DNA of 64,000 nt from the NCBI GenBank assembly GCA_017354895.1, contig CP071495.1:1595001-1659000 (forward strand), read 5' to 3'. A program made the translations under genes and the position numbers. Source of the stretch: Podospora comata (Eukaryota > Ascomycota > Sordariomycetes > Sordariales > Podosporaceae). Below the pieces are notes generated by a model that saw nothing but the letters and a program-made list of their open reading frames with translations, was not told the DNA's origin and ran no database searches. Below, in pieces: positions 52,363-64,000 of this stretch; positions within the stretch are counted from its first letter, which is position 1; the number at the start of each line of letters is the position of its first letter.

Positions 52363-53307
52363 TGTCTCTCATACTATATTCCCTAATATACTTTCTCAGC
52401 CAAGTTATATCCCATATATTTTTACTCTTTCTAATTTTCACTCTTCCTTGTTTTTTTTTCTTTCTTTCCGCTCTTGCGTACCTATTCTCCCACCTCTCCG
52501 TCCCTCTCGTTCACACACTCACAAACATTGCAACACATAACAAAGACCCAATACGTACAACCTATCACATCTCCACCTCTTCTACGTAGCGCCCATTTAT
52601 AAAAGTCATCCACCTACACATCCTTATCATAAATTCCATACCAAAAAAAAATACACAGGATCATCAACAAACTCATCGGCTGTGAGTGTAGAAGAGAGTT
52701 GTCTCAGCTGTCTAAATCTACAAAACATGTTGTCAACGAGATGTGTTCAACAGCAACTCCAAGGTACCACCACATCACACGGAAAACATTAGAGGAGAGC
52801 GTTCTCTCCTCGATAGACACTACAAATGAGCAACACTGTGAGGGTGTATTGGTAAAACTTCTACCCCTAAAAGAAACTATCGAAGGATATACAATGGGAG
52901 AAAACTCTTTGAGAGGAAGAAAAAAAAACAATGTGAGAGAAATACCAGTAGTCTACCCATGAAAGCCAGCAACCTTATGACCAAGAGATCACAATAAAAA
53001 AAAACATCTGTCAACACACTTCATTGCCATGCCACCACACCAGTCTCCGCTGCTATGAGCCGCTTTAACTACCAGCTACCAAACAACAATGCAAAATACA
53101 AAAAATTACAGACACACAACCATACTCTTACACAAAATCTCACACCCATTTTTTAGAGTACACACCCTTTTCCGTTCTCCTTTTATATAACCCCCCTTCC
53201 CACCCTTTTCCCTATCCACCACCGCTTGTACCACCCACCCTCTTTGTCCGACTCCACCGCCGAATTTCCCTCTCCCTTACCCATTCCTCCCATTTGGCCT
53301 TCCTCCA
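51830..53307. other. Intergenic with a compound microsatellite
   Basis: No gene is supported. It holds a CT/CA microsatellite (52287-52361) and A/C-rich low-complexity sequence from 52980 onward, partly the 3' flank of the minus-strand nucleotidyltransferase gene. Confidence 0.55.
52287..52361. repeat. Compound (CT)n(CA)n microsatellite
   Basis: About 11 CT repeats pass directly into about 26 uninterrupted CA repeats. The alternating purine-pyrimidine part can adopt Z-DNA. Confidence 0.95.
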
Positions 53308-56300
53308 CTAAAGAAGCCCCCCATGCAACTCCCCCAACAACCCCTCAAACTCCTTCCTCGCCCTCTTCCTTTCCACCTCCCCCACATCCTCCAACAACTC
53401 CCCCTCCTCCTTCCCCCTGATAATCCCCCACGCCCTCCTAAACTCATCCCTGATCTTGACAATCCCCTGGTGCGTCACCGTCCTGGCAACATTGTGATCC
53501 GTCTCAAACGGGTCCTCCACCGCAAACAAAAACCTGAGCCTGACTTCCTTTACTTCACCACCGCCACCACCACCCGGAGCCCCAACACCACTACCACCAC
53601 CGCCCGGAGACAAAACCCCCCCCACACTCCCCGGCGACAAAACCCCCCCTGCCGGACTCTCCACCACCGTCTTCGCCCCCGTCCACCCCTTCTCAACCTT
53701 GCTCATGAACCCCCCCTGCCTCCTCAAACAAATCACATCCCTCCCCCAATCAAAACCCTTCCCCGTCCTGTGGTTATTATGGGCATAATACTCGAAAAAG
53801 CCCCTCAACAACATCCCCAAACTCTCCCTGTTCATTGTCAGCTCGTTCCCCTTCGCCAGCCTCTCAATCTGCGCCTCGTCTCGCCAAAAGTGGATCGGGT
53901 ATCCCTTGCACATCTGTGGCGGCTGCCCGGACGGGCCGAGGAGCTGCAAATTAGGCACCACAAACGGCCGCGCAACGTTGATAAGGTAGTGCAGCATCAT
54001 GATCGCATACCCGTAACTCCCCAACGTGCCCCGGTAGGGCGAGTTAATTTGCCTCACCTTGGCCCAGTGCTTGACAAACAAGATGAGCGGCCTGACCCTC
54101 GGATCGCAGAGGGAGTAGCACCTCAGCAGGGTCGTGTTCTCCACCGCTAGATGAGCAGAGAAGTTGATGTCGCACTGGACGCCTATGTTCGACTTTGGGA
54201 ACTCGAGACGGTCTCTGTGCAGATCTCGAGGTTGGTTGGGCGGTTCAATGGCTGGGTCCCCCAGCTGCTTGATCGTTGCCATGAGCTCATCGGATTCATC
54301 CGGCAGGGGAACAGCCAACTCGCCAGTCTTGTCGTTCTTCGTCATCGGTCCCCGAAGCAGAGCAACATAACACCTCACCAAACTCGCCGCCGGTTCCTGA
54401 TATTGCCCTTTCTGGAGACACCTCTCATAATCCAGCGCAAGCTGGAGACTTTTGTGCCGTTTCGCCACGGCTCCCAACGTTGAGGCGTAGGGGAATTTCG
54501 AAAACTCATCCACCTGTTCGCGAACCCCGCTGTTCCAGATGCCGTTGATGTAATGTCGTATAACAATCGGAAGGATCGTGTCCCCAGTTGACGACTCGTC
54601 GCACCCGCCCAGCTCAACGAGCAACTGATTCGCCCTTTTGTGAAAAGCCACCACCGGCTCATGCGGCATCTGCGCAAGATGAAGAAGCGCAAGCGACGGA
54701 ATCCGTTTCAGCGTCTCAACATAGTTCTGGACTTCCTTCTGATACGTCAGCGGATCCTGACCGACATTGCTGCGGTGCATGAGGTCCCTCCAGCGTGCCA
54801 AGGTGGCAAAAGACCGCCGCTCCAAATTATCGTCTTTTTCTTGTACCGGTCGGTCTTCCCACGACTGAGCCAGCATCTCTCCTTCGATCTGGAACAAAAC
54901 CCCCAATAGGGTCCTCGGCAGTTTCAAGGTGAGAAGTTCGTGTTCGTTCAGATTCCTGGAATTCAACAGCGCCTCCCGCACCTTCTCGTTGGCAACACCC
55001 CGCGCAAACGCCAGACAGACCCGATTGAGAGGCTCGATCCACTCGGGCGTCATCGAGGAGACGTTGGTGTGGGTTATGTCGTAGCCCCCAAGCTTTCGAA
55101 GAACCTTCTTGGCGGCGTTGTGGTAATTCGTCAGACTCCGTCCATCTTGCTTGAGAGACTCAAGTAGCTGCTCGGGAGTAGATACCGCTTCACTTTCCTC
55201 GACAACACGTGCCGGCTGTTGACTTTCGCTTCCAGGCGCAGGAGGCGGTTGTGCTTCCTCAGCTCCCCGGATAGGCTCAACCTCGTCATGCGCATCCTCT
55301 ACATCAACCTCGGCCTCTACCGCTCCCTTTTCCCAGTCCTCCCTTTCCTTCAACAGCGCAACCCGTAACTCCTCTGGCGGCTTCTCACAAATCTTGATGA
55401 TAGGCACTCTGGTCCGGGTAAGCAGCCTCGCACCCAACCCCATGTCAAGAAAAGCCTTTTCGATCAGCCTCGGTATCGGAGAACCTGATGCCTCTGGTTG
55501 AGGGTCCAACAACGGGGCAAACAGGCCCAAGTCCATATCCGCGTCCTTGGTTGCAAACCCAGACATCAGACTTCCAAAACACTTCAGCTGGACACTCTCT
55601 CGTGGAAACCACGGTTCGCCGGCTTTTTCGTTCTCGAAATTGGTAATGACATCCCGGACGACCTGCTCAATCCTGACTCGGAAAGCCTCCTTCTCTTGAA
55701 TCTCGGCGGGATTGATCTCGGCATTTGCGACGACTTCGTTGCAGATGTTCTCCAGATGTTGTGCCTGCGCCAGAACCTCCCTAGTAATGCTAAATGCACT
55801 GCCACTACCCACAGTTTGATGACGGTGAGGGTGTGGTGGCTGGTTCCTAAACCGAGGTGACTGAAGGTCGGGCCGCACGGGCGACGGAAGGGCTGGGGTG
55901 ATGACATCCACGGGATACTGTTCCGCAGGAGGATTCATTTGTTTGGGGCCCTGATCAGATCGCGAGACTTGGTGCCGCGGTTGTGTGAACGGAATGCTGC
56001 CTTGACCTGGGTCAGGTGGGAGAAAAGTAGCCGAGTGAGGCCGGTAAGCTGGTGCTTCTCCCTGCAAGACACCACCGTTGTCTTGAGGTCCCCGGGCTTG
56101 TGGCCATCCATGAGGCTGACCGCCACCGCTGCCGCCGCCTTGCCTCTGGTTAGGTGGGAGGAAAGTAGCTGAGTGAGGCCGGTAAGCTGGTGCTTCTTCC
56201 TGTAAAACACCACGACCGTTGCCTTGAGGTCTGTGGTTAGCACGCTGTCCCTGCCAATGGCCGCCTCCCCTGCCTCCACTGCCTCGAGACTGATGGCCAT

Positions 56301-56709
56301 GGCCACCACGCTGCTGTTGGTTGAAATGTTGCTGGTTTTGATAGTGTTGGGAATTCTGCCGTTGATGCTGATGCTGAGACTGATGCTGGTGCTGATGCTG
56401 ATTCTGATGCCGGGACACCGGCTGTGGTAGAATCTGAGGTTGGGATACCGGCGGCGGTCGAACCAGAGGCCGAGGGTCGATGGGGATGGTGAGTTGAGCA
56501 GCCAGCTCGCGACGCTGACTCTGGTTCAGACGCTTTTGACGCTTCTGTCCAGAGGCATCCACCACGACCTGAGTCTCAGCAATAACCCCCTGCTGCTGCG
56601 ATCCAGCAGTAGACGGGCCTTGACTTGCAATCGTCATATTCCCAAAGCGATCCTCGAGGCCCTGGCCAGGCTGACCAGATGGAGGAGGAGGTTGTGCCAT
56701 TTTCCACAC
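53308..56709 (-). CDS. Cid1-type terminal nucleotidyltransferase with split palm
   Basis: A 1133-aa single-exon protein (a second ATG three codons in is equally good). The family adds U or A to RNA 3' ends. Residues 1-310 are Gln/His/Pro/Gly-rich and disordered, with a direct repeat GVLQ-EAPAYRPHSATFLPP at about 167 and 213. The catalytic palm begins near 370: VQLKCFGSLMSGFATKDADM holds the GS motif (379-380) and Asp391/Asp393. The third Asp is far downstream in SNIGVQCDINFSAHLAV (Asp847). Next come the central helical domain (RPLILFVKHWAKVRQINSPY, GTLGSYGYAIMMLHYLINVA) and the PAP-associated segment (ESLGMLLRGFFEYYAH, about 962-977). About 450 residues separate the second and third Asp, against about 57 in S. 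pombe Cid1. The insert is acidic at first, then mostly helical. Whether it adds U or A cannot be told. Confidence 0.87.
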   Translation of the reverse strand: MWKMAQPPPPSGQPGQGLEDRFGNMTIASQGPSTAGSQQQGVIAETQVVVDASGQKRQKRLNQSQRRELAAQLTIPIDPRPLVRPPPVSQPQILPQPVSRHQNQHQHQHQSQHQHQRQNSQHYQNQQHFNQQQRGGHGHQSRGSGGRGGGHWQGQRANHRPQGNGRGVLQEEAPAYRPHSATFLPPNQRQGGGSGGGQPHGWPQARGPQDNGGVLQGEAPAYRPHSATFLPPDPGQGSIPFTQPRHQVSRSDQGPKQMNPPAEQYPVDVITPALPSPVRPDLQSPRFRNQPPHPHRHQTVGSGSAFSITREVLAQAQHLENICNEVVANAEINPAEIQEKEAFRVRIEQVVRDVITNFENEKAGEPWFPRESVQLKCFGSLMSGFATKDADMDLGLFAPLLDPQPEASGSPIPRLIEKAFLDMGLGARLLTRTRVPIIKICEKPPEELRVALLKEREDWEKGAVEAEVDVEDAHDEVEPIRGAEEAQPPPAPGSESQQPARVVEESEAVSTPEQLLESLKQDGRSLTNYHNAAKKVLRKLGGYDITHTNVSSMTPEWIEPLNRVCLAFARGVANEKVREALLNSRNLNEHELLTLKLPRTLLGVLFQIEGEMLAQSWEDRPVQEKDDNLERRSFATLARWRDLMHRSNVGQDPLTYQKEVQNYVETLKRIPSLALLHLAQMPHEPVVAFHKRANQLLVELGGCDESSTGDTILPIVIRHYINGIWNSGVREQVDEFSKFPYASTLGAVAKRHKSLQLALDYERCLQKGQYQEPAASLVRCYVALLRGPMTKNDKTGELAVPLPDESDELMATIKQLGDPAIEPPNQPRDLHRDRLEFPKSNIGVQCDINFSAHLAVENTTLLRCYSLCDPRVRPLILFVKHWAKVRQINSPYRGTLGSYGYAIMMLHYLINVARPFVVPNLQLLGPSGQPPQMCKGYPIHFWRDEAQIERLAKGNELTMNRESLGMLLRGFFEYYAHNNHRTGKGFDWGRDVICLRRQGGFMSKVEKGWTGAKTVVESPAGGVLSPGSVGGVLSPGGGGSGVGAPGGGGGGEVKEVRLRFLFAVEDPFETDHNVARTVTHQGIVKIRDEFRRAWGIIRGKEEGELLEDVGEVERKRARKEFEGLLGELHGGLL

Positions 56710-57317
56710 AGTGGCCCGTCTGACTTTTGGAACCCCTCGACGGCGTGCCAGTCAATACTGTGGGTATGGAAAAACGAGGGTTGGCCTCATAGGGCTAGTT
56801 AGAGAGAAGGTCGCCGGCGTGGTAGCGTTTGTTGACTAGCTTGGGTTCACAATGGCGCCGCGTAGAGCTATACGGGAGTATGTAACCAGCCTTGTTTGGC
56901 TTGGCCGAAAAAGTATGAATGCAAGCCGAGTTGGCAGAATTTGCAAACGCGTCTGACAATGCTGGGTAGAAGGTAATGATGATCCCAAAGTAGTAGCTGT
57001 TTTGCCAGCCGCAGCAGACTGGTAGAGCCTCTGGAGGAAAGTTGTAGAATTCTCGGTCAAGGTTGTAGAACAACAATTATTTCATTGCTGGTGAGGGAAA
57101 CAACTTCAGCGAATGACCCCACTATCGCTGTGAGTTGGGAGCGATTCGGAAAGCGCCAAGGGTTACCGTGCACGGGCCATATCAGCTGGACCTTTGAGAC
57201 AACCATGCAGGAAAGTGGTCTTGGATGATTATTTTACTTTTTTTAATTGGGCTGCAAAAAACGCTGGTCTAGATATGGTCTCTGCAATGTTCATCACGCT
57301 AGATCCGCTACTTCCAC
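56710..57317. other. Intergenic, no gene seen
   Basis: Promoter of the nucleotidyltransferase gene and 3' flank of the CTP synthase gene. No supported coding region. Confidence 0.55.
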
Positions 57318-59581
<2,264 letters not shown>

Positions 59582-60684
59582 TTTGAATATGGATATCGGC
59601 CGGTACTGGATATTTGAGCTGATGGTTGCTAGGGATCGTGAGAGTTTGGTGCCAAGAGATATACCCTCAAAAAATTTGAGAAGGGAGGACGGCAGAAAAA
59701 GGTACCCTTTTGAGCGTCTGGAGGCGCGCACTTTTTTGTGGGGCAAGCGTTTTTTTGGTTTCAAACTCCACGGTGCCGGTGGAGCGAGAAGGTGAGACAC
59801 GAGAGTCACGGCAGGCAGAGAGCACTTGACTTCCAGGCAACATCCTGTCGTGATTGGCTGGGTATAGGCTTAGTATGCTCTCATATACTACATCGAAGTG
59901 AAATGAGTCTTATCATTGCTCTGCCGTTGCTGTTCCATTGCTCTCTTCGTGGTGATTGCCTGGGATGGTAGGTGGTATCCAGTCCCAGAGCCAGATCAAA
60001 AACTCACACATACTCTCGAACAGTGGCTGGAGCGAGCCTCGACAACTAGAGTTGCCACAAGAGCATAAGGTTCAACTCAGCTAGTACTTATTCTCCAGAG
60101 GTCTTGGGCTTGGGTTTAATTACCTCGTATCCCAGCATCTGCCGCTGTCCGGAAAGGTCAGCAAACCTCTCCAGTCCATGCCCCTCTCGAGTCTCGACTT
60201 ACAAGAAGAGAGAAATTCTGGAATCAACCCCGCCAAACCTTGATGGTTGAACAGGGTGGTCTGTGCTCACCCAGTCCCAGCAGTGTTCTGCCAAGCCATC
60301 TGCGGCTGCCTTTTTAGCGGGTCCCTTTGTCATCCATGCCCGCTGCCAGCCGTCGCCATTGATCACTCCAAGTTCTTTGACAGACGTTAACTTTTGGCAT
60401 TGACAACGAACAACCACCGACCACTACCCAAGTATCGACGACCACTTCTCTCATATCCGCCGCCGACCGGGTTCAACCAAGGAGTTTTCGGAGATCGATC
60501 GATTTACGCCAGAATCTCGCTGCCGATTACTCTGTCGCGCCGCCATCTTCAGTCGCGCTCTTGATGACGACTTGAGCCATCGATTGCATCTTTCTTTCGC
60601 GGGCCTCCTCCGTGCTACCATCGGCGCATTGACGCGCCTTCCAGTCGTCCACTCATCCCATCGAGTTTCACAAGTCACCACACA
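59582..60684. other. Divergent promoter region between CTP synthase and TFIIF alpha
   Basis: No gene. It contains both promoters and leaders. An unsupported minus frame at 60451-60813 overlaps the TFIIF start and is a shadow. Confidence 0.55.
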
Positions 60685-62795
60685 ATGAGCGCGCCACAGC
60701 AGCAACCGCCTGGGCCTCCCCGTCCCCCAGGCGCTGCTCCAACCTTCATCCGCCGCAAACCCAACACAGACCCCTTGAGAGCGAGAGTAAAACCCAGAGC
60801 CAAACCCCTCCACGCCTTACCCCCAAAGGGCAAAGAGGCCAAAAGGCTGGTCGACTCCTCCGGCGAGCTCGACAAGGAAATCGAGAGAGAATACGCCAGC
60901 AAGGTCGAGCAGCTGCGTCAACAGCGCGCACGGCATGGTGGCTGGTCAGATCAACCCGCCGGCAGCGTCCAGGAGTTCCCTCTTGTCCTCACCAAGAAGG
61001 CTTTCCGCGAAGGAATTCGCCACCATGTCATGCGGTTGCACAAGCAGATGGGCGGAGCAGAAGTTGACATTGATTTGTTGAATCAGGACCAATTTCCCCG
61101 ACCCGTCACATTGCACCGTCGCGACCCGCGCCTTCCTCCCGCTTATCGGATGGCTATGAAGCAAGACGATGTCCCAATGGACCCCGAGCAGCAAGCTGAG
61201 ATGGACCGCATCCAAAAGATGAAGGCTGACAAGGAGGCCCAACGGGCCCTTGATCAAGCCCAGATGGCCCCGGTCATTAAGGACAACAACCCAAAGCCGA
61301 AGACAAACAACAAGAAGGAGAAAGCTTCCGCCTTTTACGGCAAGCACTCCGACGCCCACAAGAAGCAGTCCGGCCTGCGCTACGAGGAGACACTTCCATG
61401 GCATCTTGAGGATGCCGAGGGCAAGGCCGGCGTGTGGGTTGGCTCTTATGTGGCCGGTCTTTCAGACAGCAACGTCGCGTTCGTTATTGACGGCGCGCGT
61501 TTCCGCATGATCCCCTTGGAGCGGTGGTACAAGTTTGACGAGAAGCCAAGATTTGACACCCTCTCGCTCGATGACGCTGAAAAGCTCATGTACGAGGTCA
61601 AGGAGGTCAAGCGATGGGTCATGAAGGACAAAGAGAGAGAGGAAAGATTGCGGGAGAAGCTGGAGACGAGAATGTTCCTCAACGGCCCTACCAGGGTCAA
61701 GACTGAGAGCGCCACTTCTCGCGCCGCTCGTGGATCCGAGAGACAGGATGACTACGAGTTGGATATCTCTGGCGACGAATTCCAAGATGATGACGAGACT
61801 CCTGGTTTTGAGGCGGATGATGAGGACGCCAAGGAGTCGAAGGAGCGTGTTCGCAAAGAACAGCTGGCTTCCAACTTGTTCGGTGAGGGTGAGGAAGACA
61901 AGGTTGAGAAAGAGGAGAGGGAGAGGCAATTGGAGAAGCTGAAGAGAAAGATGATAGGAAAGCAGACGATCAAGGGATTGGTGAAACTGGAGAAGGCGAT
62001 GGACTACGACGACATGTCCGAGAGCGACTCTAACAATCCGTTTACGGACTCTTCGGATTCCGACGACTCCGACGAGGAAGAGAAGAAGGAAGAGGAGAAG
62101 AAGCCTGAGCCTGTCACTTCGGGGTCTAATACCAAGGGGAACACCACGCCTTCCAAGAGCGCAATTGCCAATAAGAAGGGCAAGCTGAAGCGGGCTGGTT
62201 CACCGGAGATGTCGGAGTCGAGCGACATCGAGACGGCCCGGAAGAAGATGAAGACTGGCAAGGGGTCTAGCGTGCCGAGTCGGATGGGCACTCCTATTCC
62301 TGGCCGGCCGAAGGTCATGCCGGGGGCTACGAGTGACGGGGAGGCTACCGCTGGGGAGGGGTCTGATGGCGGTGCGATGCTGAAGAAGAAGTTCAAGATG
62401 AAGGCGCAGCGGCCTGGTGGGACGCCTTCTGGTTCGAGGGCGGGCAGTCCTGCTCCAGCCGGTAAGCTTTTTCCATCTGTTGTCACTCCTTGTCATACAA
62501 ATCTAACTCGTGAGAAACAGGTCAAGCCTCCAAGACGGGCACCGTAACGCCCAGCGGCTCGCCGCCTCCGTCCTCGAAGCCGGTTGCTAAGATCACGGCG
62601 CAGGAGTGCTACGAGGCGCTGGCCCGACACACGAACGGCATTGCGCTCGTGCCGTTCATGTCGCAGTTCAAGCACCGGATTGACAAGCCGGGGTCTACTA
62701 CGAGGCAGGAGTGGATCCACATGGTCAAGAGCTTTTCTGACTTTCATCATGAGACGAAGTTGCTCAAGGCGAAGCCGGGGTGGAGGCCTAGTTAG
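60685..62795 (+). CDS. TFG1: Transcription initiation factor IIF subunit alpha (RAP74/Tfg1)
   Basis: 683 aa from exons 60685-62461 and 62521-62795 (intron 59 nt). It is the large TFIIF subunit, which binds RNA polymerase II and stabilises the pre-initiation complex. The N-terminal dimerisation domain is split: EFPLVLTKKAFREGIRHHVM (about 97-116), then, after a charged insert, LPWHLEDAEGKAGVWVGSYV and VAFVIDGARFRMIPLERWYK (about 240-285). A long acidic/basic disordered middle (DYELDISGDEFQDDDE, SDSDDSDEEEKKEEE) follows. The C-terminal winged helix is encoded by exon 2: ITAQECYEALARHTNGIALV, PFMSQFKHRID and FSDFHHETKLLKAKPGWRPS. Without splicing the frame would lose the winged helix, which confirms the intron. 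Confidence 0.93.
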
Positions 62796-64000
62796 GCATT
62801 GTCGTTGAGTTTTTGTATAACACTGTTGAGTTTGGGAGGAGATAGCGGCTTAGCACTAGTGATCATAAAAGGCAAGATGCTGATGAAAATGGGAGGATGT
62901 TTTTCTGCGGGTTATGGAGGTTGTTATGTAAGGTACTCGGGATGAATACTTTGGGGCCCGAAATCTGGGCTGGAGGCGCTGGCTTGGAGCTATCAGCGAG
63001 TTGTTTTTTTTTTTCTTTTTTTTTTTTCCTTTTTACTCGCTTTGCTTTTCTCTAGATCGAGGGATAGGCAGATAGGCAGAGCAAATTAGTTTTGTGAAAT
63101 TGAAAGGATGCTGGTGAAAGGTGATTGTTGACGAGTTACTTTCCTTGCGACCCCTGTTCCACAGCAAATCAACGATATTGAACAACTTTATCTAGAGCAT
63201 CCCTAACATGAGACAACAAACCAGAAGAAGTATTTTCCATTGCATTCACTTCACTCACCACCAACTCAGCAAATCATCACCCCTACTGATATGAATGATA
63301 TGAACTATTACGTTGTGGATAAAATAATCGTTATTGCAATTTAGAGTAACACGGATAGCAAGCGTCACCCTTGTGCATTTTTTTTTTCAAATAGGTGGGT
63401 AGGGAATAAGACTTTTTGACAATTCTTCAAGGCCTGTTAACCTACGGTATCTTTTAACCTGCTAATTATATAGTTGAGACCTGCTGACTATCTTTCAAGG
63501 GCAAGATTCAGCACCTGCTTTGCTACAGTGCAGGATATAATCACAAAAACAAATCACCAATGTCCTTTCTATATACGCCGTCATTTCTTCCATCGAGCCG
63601 ATGGCTTGATCAATCTTCGAGTTCGGAAAGATTCAGTTGATGGGAGTGAGTCTCCGCTGACCGGTCTGGTCGACCTGTGTGCTCTTTTCGAGCGTGGAAG
63701 GAAGTCCGCTTTACGAGTCTTCCCCTTCTACAGCCCTAATCAACGTCCAGCAGTTCTTTGAGCAGAGAGGCTGGATGACAGTCGCAACAAGCCGGGCAGA
63801 CACATCAACAAGCAAAATGTACGTAGGTAAACAAACCACAAATACATAAACTCTTCATTTCACATCTCATAGTATCCTAATGTTGCTCATGTTGTGCTGC
63901 AAGGTAAATCTCTCTCCAGAATCGAAAATATTGATTGCCCTATCAGCGTACTACTAAAATGCTTCATAATCCTTAAATAAATAAATAAACTCATCATAAA
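62796..64000. other. 3' flank of TFIIF alpha and AT-rich intergenic sequence
   Basis: No supported gene. T-runs lie at 63003-63030 and 63379-63388. The sequence becomes AT-rich towards the window end, with AAAT repeats at about 63972-63987. A frame at 63474-63761 has no features. Confidence 0.55.

Overview
The window is nuclear DNA of a filamentous ascomycete, most likely Sordariomycetes and probably Sordariales near Podospora, Neurospora or Chaetomium. The evidence is short (about 50-140 nt) GT..AG introns, single-gene transcription units on both strands, a lone dispersed 5S rRNA gene, and typical fungal proteins (Hsp88/Sse1-type chaperone, Aim41, Irc3, qa-1S/QutR-type repressor, LaeA-like methyltransferase, Zn2Cys6 regulator). 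The genus is an inference. I found no transposon, provirus, CRISPR array, tRNA gene or bacterial-style operon.

Layout: 0.8-3.5 kb Hsp88 (+); 4.5 kb 5S rRNA (-); 5.8-9.1 kb SNF2/RING ATPase (-); 9.1-12.6 kb mostly non-coding, with a degenerate 166-240 bp repeat array; 12.6-13.2 kb Aim41/YqeY (-); 15.0-16.5 kb a ten-exon LaeA-like methyltransferase (-); 16.5-24.1 kb a 7.6 kb stretch with no gene I can support; 24.1-25.6 kb a predicted N-myristoylated coiled-coil protein (+); 26.1-26.5 kb a small Cys-rich ORF (-); 27.5-30.0 kb type II PI 4-kinase (+); 31.6-32.3 kb a coiled-coil protein (-); 33.5-35.5 kb Irc3 helicase (-), divergent from an Rrn5-like SANT protein (+, 35.8/36.0-37.8 kb); 38.0-41.5 kb a four-domain RNA-end-processing protein (-); 42.8-43.5 kb a four-helix membrane protein (+); 44.0-46.6 kb a WW-repeat locus (-) cut by in-frame TAG codons; 47.1-49.6 kb qa-1S/QutR-type repressor (-), divergent from a short Zn2Cys6 factor (+, 50.7-51.8 kb); 53.3-56.7 kb a Cid1-type nucleotidyltransferase with a split palm (-); 57.3-59.6 kb CTP synthase (-), divergent from TFIIF alpha (+, 60.7-62.8 kb).

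Most genes are unrelated housekeeping functions: chaperone, chromatin, Pol I and Pol II transcription, RNA tailing, CTP synthesis, phosphoinositide signalling and mitochondrial DNA. Three points stand out. First, one 1186-residue chain joins a 2H phosphoesterase, an EEP phosphodiesterase, a poly(A)-polymerase-type nucleotidyltransferase and an MJ1316-type RNA-end domain, a set that looks like an RNA-terminus repair or processing machine. Second, the WW-repeat locus keeps one open frame across three amber codons. Third, the Hsp88 gene has an intron that is in frame, open, and encodes a basic nuclear-localisation-like patch. Exon boundaries were worked out by hand from splice consensus, reading-frame continuity and family conservation, and have not been tested against transcripts.
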